DNA from: an alpha proteobacterium L41A
GTDB lineage: Bacteria; Pseudomonadota; Alphaproteobacteria; Caulobacterales; Caulobacteraceae
DNA length: 64,000 bases
Direction: 5' to 3'
Assembly (NCBI GenBank): GCA_000335735.1
Contig: AMYY01000006.1
Coordinates: 51,354 to 115,353 of the forward strand
The position numbers and the translations under genes were made by a program. This document shows positions 43,806 to 52,392 of this stretch, piece after piece; within the stretch, counting starts at the first letter, position 1, and each line of letters begins with the position of its first letter. Below the pieces are notes generated by a model. The model did no database searches, was not told the origin of the DNA, and was given only the letters and a program-made list of their open reading frames with translations.

Positions 43806-43943
43806 ATGGGGATGACGAGCCCGATCCTGCCCAGCCCTCCGACGCAAGCTGCTGCGCGCGGCCTCAATCCGGTCATGGCCTATGGGCTTGCGGCCCTGGT
43901 CGGGGCGGCGTTTTGGGCCAGCCTGCTGTTCGCTATTTTCTAA
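43806..43943 (+). CDS. 45-residue single-helix membrane protein
   Basis: A short open frame with a plausible product: a polar N-terminus (MGMTSPILPSPPTQAAARGL), then a hydrophobic segment of about 22 residues, MAYGLAALVGAAFWASLLFAIF, running to the end. An alternative start two codons later has a GGGG stretch just in front. It lies in the 167-base gap between the GST and the convergent lytic transglycosylase, and its stop is four bases from the latter's. Bias to one clean membrane helix favours a real gene, but conservation is untested. Confidence 0.5.
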   Translation: MGMTSPILPSPPTQAAARGLNPVMAYGLAALVGAAFWASLLFAIF

Positions 43944-43947
43944 AAGA

Positions 43948-45636
43948 TCAGCGCGCGCCGGCGATGGGTGTGGTCTCGGCGATCTGGACCGGCTCCGCCT
44001 GCGGCGGCGGGGCGACGTAATCCAGCGCCATCGGGACAGCGCGCGCGCCCGATGCGACGGCGTCCAGCGTCTTCAGCGGGCCGCCGAACAGGCGCTGATA
44101 GATCCAGTAGCTGGCCATGACCTTTTCGACGTAGTCGCGCGCCTGGGGTACGTCGATCGTCTCGATCAGCAGCAGGGGATCGGCGTCCGCGCCCAGCTTC
44201 CTGACCGCCGCCAGCATCGGACCAGGGCCGGCGTTGTAGGAGGCCACGGCCCGCAACAGATCGCCCTGGAAGGCCGGCAGGGCCAGCATCTTGTTGATAT
44301 AGGCCTGGCCCAGACGCATGTTGACCGCCGGAACCAGCAGCTTGGTCGGGTCCGAGACGAAGGTGCGATCGCCGGTCATTTCGGCCGCCGTCGTCGGCAT
44401 GACCTGCATCAGCCCATAGGCGCCGACGCTGGAGCGGGCGTTCGGATTGAAGTCGGTTTCCTTGCGCGCCAGGGCGTACACCAGCGCCCGCTCGATGACG
44501 AAGCCGCCTTCGGGCGCCAGGTCCGGCATCGGATAACGGGTCGCGTCGATGCGGCTGGCTTCGGCCGAGGTGTTGATCGGCAGGATGGCGCGCGCCAGGG
44601 CGGTCCACATCTTGGCCGCATCGCCGACGGCGGTGCGCAGGCCGGATCGCAGCTCGGTCTCGGCGTCGGCGTTGCGCCCGACCTCATAGAAGGCGACGGT
44701 GCGCTTGGCGCGGGCGTCAGCCTGGACGAAGGCTTCCAGGGCGGTCGGTTCGACGGCGGCGCTCTGGGGCACATAGGCGGCGCGGCGTAGGCGGGGCTCG
44801 GCCTCATAGGGGCGGGGCCCCATGTTCTCGATCGTCGGCTCTTCTCCAAGCTGACGCAGGGCGATCTGGCCATAGAAGGTGGCAGGCCACTGGGCCGACA
44901 GGCGCAAATAGTCGGTGACGCGATCCTGACGACCCGACTGGGCGGCGGCGCGCGCGGTCCAGAAGGCGGCGCCGGCGCGCACCCAAGCGTCCTCGGTCGG
45001 ATCGTTGGCGACGCGTTCGAAAGCGGCGAAGGATTCGTGGAACTGGCCCAGACGCCATTCCGCCAGGCCGACCGTCCACCAGTCGCCGATCTGGCGCCCC
45101 AGGGCCGAGGCGCCGGTCAGGTCGTCGTTGTTGTAGGCGACGCGCGCCGCCTTCATCGGATCGGTGACTCCGCCTCCGCCGGACACGGCGGTGACCAGAC
45201 TGTTCCAGGTGCGGCCGATCACACCGCCGGGACGCACCGGCTCGGGCGCGCCGTCGGGGCGACGACGCAGGGCCAGCGTATAGACGCGATCCGCGCACGG
45301 CAGATCCGAATAGGTCTCAAGCCAGGCCGTCAGCTCTTCGTAGGTGGCGACGTGGTCGGGATGGAACAGGCTTTCAAACTCGACCTGACCCAGCAGCACG
45401 CGGTCCTGCGCCTGACGGGCCGCCGTGCGAGCGGTCTCGATGTCGCCGCGGCGCAGGGCGTCGAAGGCGGTGGTGTAGGACAGGCGGTCGGCGGAACTCA
45501 GCGCGGTGGGGCGCACGGAACCGGCGCCGGCTTCAGCGGTTGATCCGTAAGGCGTCTCGGCGGTCGCGGCCGTCGTGGCGGCGCAGAACGCAAGAACAAG
45601 CGTCGGCGCGAGGAGCGCGCGGCGGAATAGGAACAT
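43948..45636 (-). CDS. lytic murein transglycosylase (SLT-type)
   Basis: A 562-residue exported cell-wall enzyme that cleaves peptidoglycan with formation of 1,6-anhydro ends. After a signal peptide (about 1-27, ending TAATAE) comes a long helical superhelix domain (about 40-390) as in Slt70. The catalytic domain follows: ALARKETDFNPNARSSVGAYGLMQVMPTTA, with catalytic Glu in KET, then NMRLGQAYINKML and RAVASYNAGPGPM, the last a standard motif. It stands alone on the minus strand. Confidence 0.95.
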   Translation of the reverse strand: MFLFRRALLAPTLVLAFCAATTAATAETPYGSTAEAGAGSVRPTALSSADRLSYTTAFDALRRGDIETARTAARQAQDRVLLGQVEFESLFHPDHVATYEELTAWLETYSDLPCADRVYTLALRRRPDGAPEPVRPGGVIGRTWNSLVTAVSGGGGVTDPMKAARVAYNNDDLTGASALGRQIGDWWTVGLAEWRLGQFHESFAAFERVANDPTEDAWVRAGAAFWTARAAAQSGRQDRVTDYLRLSAQWPATFYGQIALRQLGEEPTIENMGPRPYEAEPRLRRAAYVPQSAAVEPTALEAFVQADARAKRTVAFYEVGRNADAETELRSGLRTAVGDAAKMWTALARAILPINTSAEASRIDATRYPMPDLAPEGGFVIERALVYALARKETDFNPNARSSVGAYGLMQVMPTTAAEMTGDRTFVSDPTKLLVPAVNMRLGQAYINKMLALPAFQGDLLRAVASYNAGPGPMLAAVRKLGADADPLLLIETIDVPQARDYVEKVMASYWIYQRLFGGPLKTLDAVASGARAVPMALDYVAPPPQAEPVQIAETTPIAGAR

Positions 45637-45721
45637 AAAGCGGCGGCCCCCTCGTTGGCGACGCGCATGGGATACAGGCGCGTGTATGGCGATCGGTCGT
45701 CAGCATGCGAGCATGCCGCGA

Positions 45722-46534
45722 TTAGCCTTGTTCTTCAACCGAGTCCGTTTCAAGGCGAACGGTCAGAGAAAGCAGGTCCGCCCACACCTGCCGCTTGGCC
45801 TGCGGCTGACGCAGCAGGAAGGCGGGATGCAGGGTCGGCATGACGGGGGCCGAGACCGCCCCCTCCAGCAGGCGCCATTCCTTCCAGGCGCCGCGCAGCT
45901 TCATGATGCCTTCCTCGGCGCCGAGCACCGACTTGGCCGAGGCTGCGCCCAGCAGCAGCACGGCCCTGGGCTTAAGCAGGGCGAAGGCGCGCTCGACGAA
46001 TGGGGCGCACACCGCCTGTTCCTGCGGGCTGGGGGTGCGGTTGCCGGGGGGGCGCCAGAAGACGGTGTTGGTGATGAAGACCTTGTCGGTCAGGCCCGCC
46101 GCCGCCAGCATCCGGTCCAGCAACTGCCCGGCCTTGCCGACGAAGGGCTGCCCCGCCCGGTCCTCATCCCCGCCGGGACCTTCGCCGACGATCAGGACCG
46201 AGGCGTTGGGGTTGCCGCGTCCGAACACCGATTGCGTCGCGCCCATGCCGCGCAGCGGACAGCCCTCGAACGCCGCGACCGCCGCCGCCAGGTCCTGAAG
46301 CGTCGCGGCGCCGGCGGCCAGCCGCCGCGCCTCGGCCAGGGCGTCATCGGCGTTGACGCCGGCCAGGGGCATGACGACCGAGGCTGTCGCCCTCTGCACC
46401 GCCTTGACGGCCGGCGGCGGGGCGATGTGGGTGTGATCGACGGGCGCATCGCCATAACAGGCGTCGACCCCCGCATCCCGCCAGAAGGCGAGCAGGCTTT
46501 CGACTGCAGCGATGTCATGGGGTTGCGCGTTCAT
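45722..46534 (-). CDS. uracil-DNA glycosylase, family-4-like, lacking two Fe-S cysteines
   Basis: A 270-residue DNA repair enzyme. Motif A reads VLIVGEGPGGDEDRAGQPFVGKAGQLLD, and motif C is HPAFLLR, both typical of family 4 (UDGA-like). In the classical family a CxxC pair and a Cys in KCRPPGNR bind a 4Fe-4S cluster. Here those places read FEGC and FWRPPGNR, so only Cys92 and Cys176 of the four remain. This variant is probably cluster-free; I believe similar forms are common in alphaproteobacteria. The N-terminal 80 residues are extra. ATG preferred over a GTG four codons upstream. Confidence 0.92.
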   Translation of the reverse strand: MNAQPHDIAAVESLLAFWRDAGVDACYGDAPVDHTHIAPPPAVKAVQRATASVVMPLAGVNADDALAEARRLAAGAATLQDLAAAVAAFEGCPLRGMGATQSVFGRGNPNASVLIVGEGPGGDEDRAGQPFVGKAGQLLDRMLAAAGLTDKVFITNTVFWRPPGNRTPSPQEQAVCAPFVERAFALLKPRAVLLLGAASAKSVLGAEEGIMKLRGAWKEWRLLEGAVSAPVMPTLHPAFLLRQPQAKRQVWADLLSLTVRLETDSVEEQG

Positions 46535-46624
46535 GTCTCGAACCACCGATAAGCCTTGACCGCCCTCGCGTCACCTTCCGATAAGCGGCATAACCACACA
46601 GATAACCGGGATTCAGGGGAAACC

Positions 46625-48385
46625 ATGGCCGAAGACGCCATCGAAGGCGGTGCGGAAAACGCCCGTCAGGACGCCATCATCGACAATCTGCCGCCGCTGG
46701 AGGCGCTGAACGGCGTCGAGCGCGAGATCATGGAATACGATGTCGTGATCGTCGGCGGCGGCCCGGCCGGCCTGTCGGCGGCGATCCGCCTGAAGCAGCG
46801 CGCGGAAAAGGACGGTAAGGAAATCACCGTCGCCGTTCTGGAAAAGGCGGCCGAGGTCGGCGGTCATATCCTGTCGGGCGCGGTCATCGATCCCAAGGCG
46901 CTGAACGAACTGTTCCCCGACTGGAAGGAACGCGGCGCGCCGCTGGAGACGCCGGTCACCAAGGACAAGTTTCTGCTGCTGGGCCCGCAGGGGTCGGCGT
47001 CGCTGCCGATGCCGCTGATGCCGCCCTTCATGCACAATCACGGCTGCTACATCGCCTCGCTGGGCAACGTCACGCGCTGGCTGGGCGAGCAGGCCGAGGC
47101 CCTGGGCGTCGAGGTCTATCCCGGCATGGCCGCCAGCCACGTCGTCTGGGAAGAAGAGACGGGTCAGGTGAAGGGCGTCGTCGCCGGCGTCTTCGGCATC
47201 GACCGCGAGGGCAAGCCGACTGGCGACTTCCAGCCCGGCATCGAACTGCACGGCAAATATGTCTTCATCGCCGAGGGCGTGCGGGGCTCTCTGGCTAAGA
47301 CGATCATCGCTAAGCACAAACTTCAGGACGGCAAGTCGCCCCAGAAATACGGCATCGGCCTGAAAGAGTTGTGGCAGGTCCCGGCCGACAAGCACCAGCC
47401 CGGCCTGGCCCAGCACACCACCGGCTGGCCGCTGGACGACAAGACGGGCGGCGGCAGCTTCCTATATCACTTCGGCGATCGCTATGTGGCCGTCGGCTAT
47501 GTGGTTCACCTGAACTACAAGAACCCGTTCCTGTCGCCGTTCGACGAGTTCCAGCGCTTCAAACACCACCCCGAGATCGCCCAGCACCTGGAGGGCGGGA
47601 CACGCATCTCCTACGGCGCGCGCGCCATCACCGAGGGCGGCCTGCAGTCGATCCCGAAGCTGAGCTTCCCCGGCGGCGTGCTGATCGGCTGTTCGGCCGG
47701 CTTCGTGAACGTGCCCCGCATCAAGGGCAGCCACAACGCCATGAAGACCGGCATGCTGGCCGCCGACGCCGCCTATGAGGCCGTTCAGGCCGGACGCGCG
47801 GGCGACGAACTGGTCGAATACCAGACCGCCTTCGAAAAGAGCTGGGTCTATAAGGAGTTGTCGGTCGTCCGCAACGCCAAGCCCCTGCTGTCCAAGTTCG
47901 GTACGACGCTGGGCGGGGCGCTGGGCATGTTCGACATGTGGTGCCGCACACTTTTGGGCGGCCTGTCGCCGATCCCGACGCTGAAGCACGAAAAGACCGA
48001 CGCCGCCTCGACCGGCCTAGCCGCCGACTACAAGGCGATCGCTTACCCGAAACCGGACGGCAAGCTGTCGTTCGACAAGCTGTCTTCGGTGTTCATCTCC
48101 AACACCAACCATGCCGAGGACCAGCCGGCCCACCTGAAGCTGCTGGATCCGTCGATCCCGATCCGCGTCAACCTGCCCAAATACGGCGAGCCGGCGCGGC
48201 TTTACTGTCCGGCCGGCGTGTATGAGGTCGTCTATGGCGACGAGGCGGCCAAGGCCGATCCGCGCTTCGTCATCAACGCCCAGAACTGCGTCCACTGCAA
48301 AACCTGCGACATCAAGGATCCATCGCAGAACATCGTCTGGACCACGCCGGAAGGCGGCGGCGGTCCCAACTATCCGAACATGTGA
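46625..48385 (+). CDS. electron transfer flavoprotein-ubiquinone oxidoreductase
   Basis: A 586-residue membrane-associated flavo-iron-sulfur protein that passes electrons from ETF (fatty acid and amino acid oxidation) to ubiquinone. The FAD motif GGGPAG lies at 44-49, followed by GGHILSGAVIDPKALNELFPDW. The ubiquinone-site region and the 4Fe-4S-binding end (LYCPAGVYE, then NCVHCKTCDIKDP) are complete, with four cysteines. AGGGGA stands before the chosen ATG; a TTG 23 codons upstream gives a longer unconserved N-terminus. TPR protein and ispE follow in the same direction. Confidence 0.97.
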   Translation: MAEDAIEGGAENARQDAIIDNLPPLEALNGVEREIMEYDVVIVGGGPAGLSAAIRLKQRAEKDGKEITVAVLEKAAEVGGHILSGAVIDPKALNELFPDWKERGAPLETPVTKDKFLLLGPQGSASLPMPLMPPFMHNHGCYIASLGNVTRWLGEQAEALGVEVYPGMAASHVVWEEETGQVKGVVAGVFGIDREGKPTGDFQPGIELHGKYVFIAEGVRGSLAKTIIAKHKLQDGKSPQKYGIGLKELWQVPADKHQPGLAQHTTGWPLDDKTGGGSFLYHFGDRYVAVGYVVHLNYKNPFLSPFDEFQRFKHHPEIAQHLEGGTRISYGARAITEGGLQSIPKLSFPGGVLIGCSAGFVNVPRIKGSHNAMKTGMLAADAAYEAVQAGRAGDELVEYQTAFEKSWVYKELSVVRNAKPLLSKFGTTLGGALGMFDMWCRTLLGGLSPIPTLKHEKTDAASTGLAADYKAIAYPKPDGKLSFDKLSSVFISNTNHAEDQPAHLKLLDPSIPIRVNLPKYGEPARLYCPAGVYEVVYGDEAAKADPRFVINAQNCVHCKTCDIKDPSQNIVWTTPEGGGGPNYPNM

Positions 48386-48449
48386 CGGAACGGGGCAGGG
48401 GCGGCGTTCCGCCCTTGCCCGCCGCTGCAAAAGCGTGAAGGGTCCGGGC

Positions 48450-50327
48450 ATGATCGCCTCCCGTTCTCGCCTGTTCGCCGCCTCCCTGACCGTCCTCGCC
48501 GTGGCGCTTGCCGGCCACGCCTCGGCTCAGGACACGACCCCGCCCGCCCCGACGCCAGACACCCATCCGCCGGCCGTCATCCTGGAGCCGGGCCAGACGG
48601 CGCCGGGTCAGGTCGCGCCGGGTCAGGCGCCGACCGAGGCCGCGCCCGATCCTCACATCATCATCACCGACACGCCCGCGACGCCGGCGATCCCGGCCGT
48701 ATGGGCGCCGATCCCGACGAACGCCGAGGGCCGCAGCGCCTATGGCCTGTATCTGGCGGGCAAGCTGGCCCTGATGCAGGGCGAGGGGGCGACCGGCTCG
48801 GACTATCTGGCCCAGGCGGAACGACTGACGCCGGAACAGCCGCGCGTGCGCGAACAGGCCTTCACCTCCGCCCTGCTGACCGGCGATCTGGACGTGGCGG
48901 CCGCCTTGGCTCCGACCGATGCGAGCGCGTCTCCGGCGTTTGTCGAGGGCGGACGGCTGGTGCGTCTGGTGCAGGATTTCGTGCGAGGCGACGCCAGGAC
49001 GCCGAACGCCGAACTGGCCCGTCAGCCCATCGGCGCCCCGCACGCCCGCGCCGGTCTTCTGGTCGCGCCGTGGATCGCGGCGGCGGCGGGCGACTGGACC
49101 CGTGCGCTTCAACCGGTCCCGGCCGCCGGCGATCCCCTGACCCTGGCCTTCGCCCGCATCAACCGCGCCGCCCTGCTGGAAAAGCGCCGCGACTATGCCG
49201 AGGCCGAGGTCGAGTTGAAGACCGCTTCCGAAGTCGCCGGCGTCGGCGCCCTGTTCAAACGCCCCTATGGCGAGTTTCTGGAACGGCGCGGTCGCCGCGA
49301 CGACGCCGTCGCCCTGTATGAAGCCGCCCTGGCGGTCCAACCCGTCGATCCGGGCGTCGCCCGTGCGCTGCAACGACTGAAGGACGGCGGGCGCCCGCCC
49401 GCCTTGCCCGACTTCCGCGAAGGCGCCGCCCAGGGCCTGGTCACCGCCGCCGCCCAGGCTTCGGCCGAACGCGGCAACGAGTTCGCCGCCGTCTATCTGC
49501 GCCTCGCCCAGAACCTGCACGACGATGACGCGACCGAATATCAGCTGGCGCAGGTGCTCTCCCGCGCCGGGCTGAAGTCCGCCGCCCGCAACGCCCTGTC
49601 GCAGGTCGGGAACGCCGATCCGCAACTCTACGCCGCCGCTCGCGCTCAGCTGGCCGTCGCGCTGGAAGAGGATGGCCAGTCGCAGGACGCGCTCATCGAA
49701 CTGCGCCGTGCCGCCGCCGCCAGCCCCAACGATCGGCAGATCGCCTTGGTCTTGGCCGGTCAGCTAATGCAGCTGAAACAGCATGACGAGGCGCTCGCCC
49801 TGCTGGACGGGCCGCTGTTGAACACAGCCGATCAGGGCGCCAGCGTCCATTTCCTGCGCGGCGCGGCCTATGAGGCGCTGGGTCGGGTGCCCGAGGCCGA
49901 GGCCGAGCTTTGGGCCGCGCTTCAGACCGCGCCGAACGACGCCGACATGCTGAACTACCTCGGCTATCTCTGGGTCGATAAGGGGCTGCGCGTCCAGGAA
50001 GGCGCCGAGATGATCGCCCGCGCCCATGCGCTGGAGCCCGACAACGGCAACATCCAGGATTCGCTTGGCTGGGCGCAGTTCAAACAGGGCCAGTACGAAA
50101 CCGCCGTCAACACGCTGGAAGAGGCTGTCGACAAGGAGCCGTCCAACGCCGAGATCAACGATCACCTGGGCGACGCCTATTGGAAGGTCGGCCGTCAACG
50201 CGAAGCCGTCTGGCTGTGGAACCGCGTCCTGGTGCTGGAGCCCGAACCCGAACGTCGGGCCGAGGTCGAACGCAAGATCGCCAACGGGCTGGACGGCGCG
50301 CCGAGCGCTCAGGGCGTCGCGCAATAG
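48450..50327 (+). CDS. exported tetratricopeptide-repeat protein
   Basis: A 625-residue protein with signal peptide (MIASRSRLFAASLTVLAVAL, cleavage after ASAQ) and a Pro/Thr/Ala-rich linker. The rest is helical, with clear TPR units in the C-terminal half, e.g. GASVHFLRGAAYEALGRVPEAEAELWAALQ, NIQDSLGWAQFKQGQYETAVNTLEEAV and AEINDHLGDAYWKVGRQREAVWLW. It is likely periplasmic or outer-membrane attached and acts by protein contacts. It ends three bases before ispE, an arrangement I recall from other Caulobacterales, so they should share a transcript. Confidence 0.9.
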   Translation: MIASRSRLFAASLTVLAVALAGHASAQDTTPPAPTPDTHPPAVILEPGQTAPGQVAPGQAPTEAAPDPHIIITDTPATPAIPAVWAPIPTNAEGRSAYGLYLAGKLALMQGEGATGSDYLAQAERLTPEQPRVREQAFTSALLTGDLDVAAALAPTDASASPAFVEGGRLVRLVQDFVRGDARTPNAELARQPIGAPHARAGLLVAPWIAAAAGDWTRALQPVPAAGDPLTLAFARINRAALLEKRRDYAEAEVELKTASEVAGVGALFKRPYGEFLERRGRRDDAVALYEAALAVQPVDPGVARALQRLKDGGRPPALPDFREGAAQGLVTAAAQASAERGNEFAAVYLRLAQNLHDDDATEYQLAQVLSRAGLKSAARNALSQVGNADPQLYAAARAQLAVALEEDGQSQDALIELRRAAAASPNDRQIALVLAGQLMQLKQHDEALALLDGPLLNTADQGASVHFLRGAAYEALGRVPEAEAELWAALQTAPNDADMLNYLGYLWVDKGLRVQEGAEMIARAHALEPDNGNIQDSLGWAQFKQGQYETAVNTLEEAVDKEPSNAEINDHLGDAYWKVGRQREAVWLWNRVLVLEPEPERRAEVERKIANGLDGAPSAQGVAQ

Positions 50328-50330
50328 GTC

Positions 50331-51203
50331 ATGCCTGCCCTGACCGCCCTGGCGCCGGCCAAGATCAATCTGTTTCTTCACGTCGGAGCGGTGGATGCTG
50401 GCGGCTATCATCCGCTGTCCAGCCTGGTCGCTTTCGCCGATATCGGGGATCGCGTGTCGGTCGAGCCGGCGGATCGCCTGTCGCTGATTGTCGACGGGCC
50501 TTTCGGCGGCGGGCTGGGCGCGACGGACGACAATCTGATCCTGCGCGCGCTGCTCCGGTTGGGCGAGGCCTGCGGCATCGGAGAGCCGATGCTGAAGGTC
50601 ACGCTGGACAAGCGCCTGCCCATTGCGGCGGGGCTCGGCGGCGGATCGTCCGATGCGGGCGCGGCGCTGAAGCTGGCGCGCGACGTGCTGGCGATCGATC
50701 TCGACAATGCCGCGCTTGAGGCGGTCGCGGGCGTCGTCGGCGCGGACGGGCCGATGTGTCTGCGGATGCGCACGGCCTGGGCCGAGGGGAGGGGAGACGT
50801 GCTGACCGACGAACCCCGACTGCCGTCGCTGCCGGCCGTGTTGTTCAACCCCGGCGTCCCGTCGCCGACGGGCGCCGTCTATCGGGCCTATGACGCAGGG
50901 CCGGTCAGATCGGCGAACCGGCCGGCGCCGCCGTCGGATTGGAGCCTGGAGAAGGTGATCGACTGGCTTTCGGTCCAGCGCAATGATCTGGAGGCGCCGG
51001 CGGTGTCCCTGACGCCCGCCATCGCCGACGCCCTGCGCGCCGTCGCCGATACGCCCGACGTGGCCCTGAGCCGCATGTCCGGCTCGGGCGCGACCGTGTT
51101 CGGGCTTTATCGGACGGATGCGGCGGCCAAGGCGGCGGCGGCGATCCTGGCCGAAATCCACCCTACCGCCTGGGTTCGTCCAACCTGCCTGGCTGCGTCT
51201 TAA
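50331..51203 (+). CDS. ispE: 4-diphosphocytidyl-2-C-methyl-D-erythritol kinase
   Basis: The 290-residue GHMP kinase phosphorylates CDP-methylerythritol in the non-mevalonate isoprenoid pathway. Marks are APAKINLFLHVGAVDAGGYHPLSSL at the start and the ATP loop LPIAAGLGGGSSDAGAAL, then SGSGATVFGLY in the C-terminal domain. Length fits. It begins three bases after the TPR gene stop, with no separate promoter visible. glyQ follows after about 110 bases. Confidence 0.96.
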   Translation: MPALTALAPAKINLFLHVGAVDAGGYHPLSSLVAFADIGDRVSVEPADRLSLIVDGPFGGGLGATDDNLILRALLRLGEACGIGEPMLKVTLDKRLPIAAGLGGGSSDAGAALKLARDVLAIDLDNAALEAVAGVVGADGPMCLRMRTAWAEGRGDVLTDEPRLPSLPAVLFNPGVPSPTGAVYRAYDAGPVRSANRPAPPSDWSLEKVIDWLSVQRNDLEAPAVSLTPAIADALRAVADTPDVALSRMSGSGATVFGLYRTDAAAKAAAAILAEIHPTAWVRPTCLAAS

Positions 51204-51314
51204 GCCGGCTCTTCGCTCGACGCCGCCAAATGGCCGGGCTCAGCGTGTTGAAGCGAACGGCGGCGGGCCCTATGGTCCGCCGTCTTTTTTACAGCCCCTC
51301 CCCACGAGCCCGAT

Positions 51315-52208
51315 TTGACCACCTCGACCGAGCCGCTCGCGTTTCAGGACCTGATCCTGACGCTCCACCGCTATTGGGGCGAGCAGGGCTGCGCCATTCT
51401 GCAGCCCTATGACATCGAGGTCGGGGCCGGCACGCTGCATCCCGCCACCGTCCTGCGCGCGCTCGGCTCCAAGCCGTGGAAGGCCGCCTATGTCCAGCCC
51501 AGCCGCCGCCCCGGCGACGGCCGCTATGGCGAAAACCCCAACCGCCTCCAACACTATTACCAATACCAGGTCATTCTGAAGCCGAACCCGGACAACCTTC
51601 AGGAACTGTACCTGGGCTCGCTGGCGGCGATCGGGATCGATCCGAAACTGCACGACATCCGTTTTGTCGAGGACGATTGGGAGAACCCCACCGTCGGCGC
51701 CTGGGGTTTGGGCTGGGAGGTCTGGTGCGACGGGATGGAGGTGACGCAGTTCACCTATTTCCAGGGCGTCGGCGGCATCGAGGTCGATGTGGTTTCGGGC
51801 GAGCTGACCTACGGGCTGGAGCGTCTGGCCATGTATGTGCAGGGCGTGGACAACGTCTATGATCTGAAGTTCACCAAGGAGGGGCTGACCTATGGCGAGG
51901 TCTTCCTGGAGAACGAGCGTCAGCAGTCGGAGGCCAACTTCCACGGCTATGACGTCGACGGGCTGAAGCGCCGGTTCGAGGACATGGTGGGCGAGGTCCA
52001 GCGCCTGCTGGACATGCGCGGGCCGCAGGATCAGCCGCTGGTCCTGCCCGCCTATGACCAGGTGCTGAAGGCCAGCCACCTGTTCAACCTGATGGACGCC
52101 CGCGGCGCCATCGCCGTCGCCGAACGCCAGAGCTACATCGGCCGCATCCGCGAACTCTGCAAAGCCTGCGCGACGGCCTATGTCGAGCGGGAACGGGCCG
52201 AAGCATGA
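51315..52208 (+). CDS. glyQ: glycyl-tRNA synthetase alpha subunit
   Basis: The 297-residue catalytic subunit of the heterotetrameric glycyl-tRNA synthetase. It has [26 protein letters not shown], the class II motif region [18 protein letters not shown], and [19 protein letters not shown], all nearly invariant. The start is a TTG; no ATG fits upstream, and translation may depend on it. glyS follows after 184 bases that hold a palindromic repeat, so the pair is split by an inserted element. Confidence 0.97.
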   Translation: MTTSTEPLAFQDLILTLHRYWGEQGCAILQPYDIEVGAGTLHPATVLRALGSKPWKAAYVQPSRRPGDGRYGENPNRLQHYYQYQVILKPNPDNLQELYLGSLAAIGIDPKLHDIRFVEDDWENPTVGAWGLGWEVWCDGMEVTQFTYFQGVGGIEVDVVSGELTYGLERLAMYVQGVDNVYDLKFTKEGLTYGEVFLENERQQSEANFHGYDVDGLKRRFEDMVGEVQRLLDMRGPQDQPLVLPAYDQVLKASHLFNLMDARGAIAVAERQSYIGRIRELCKACATAYVERERAEA

Positions 52209-52222
52209 CGGGGGACGCGCAA

Positions 52223-52355
52223 GAACCCCTCCGTCTCTCCGCTTCGCTCCGAGCCACCTCCCCATGTCATGGGGAGGAGACCGATGTCGCCTTGTCTCCT
52301 CCCCGCCAAGCGGGGAGGGGGACCGCGCGTAGCGTGGTGGAGGGGCTCTTCGCCG
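52223..52355. repeat. palindromic repeat element between glyQ and glyS
   Basis: A GC-rich composite of hairpins: CCTCCCCATGTCATGGGGAGG (a stem around 52257-52277), then TCCTCCCCGCCAAGCGGGGA, and the outer AACCCCTCCGTCTC / GGTGGAGGGGCTCTTC pair as approximate inverse ends. It shares blocks with the elements at 19.5 and 63.9 kb. It stands inside what is normally a tight glyQ-glyS operon; a hairpin there could lower glyS expression or protect the upstream RNA end. Confidence 0.75.
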
Positions 52356-52392
52356 CCTGCACCGCTGGCCACTCTTCTGTTTCGAGACTCTG

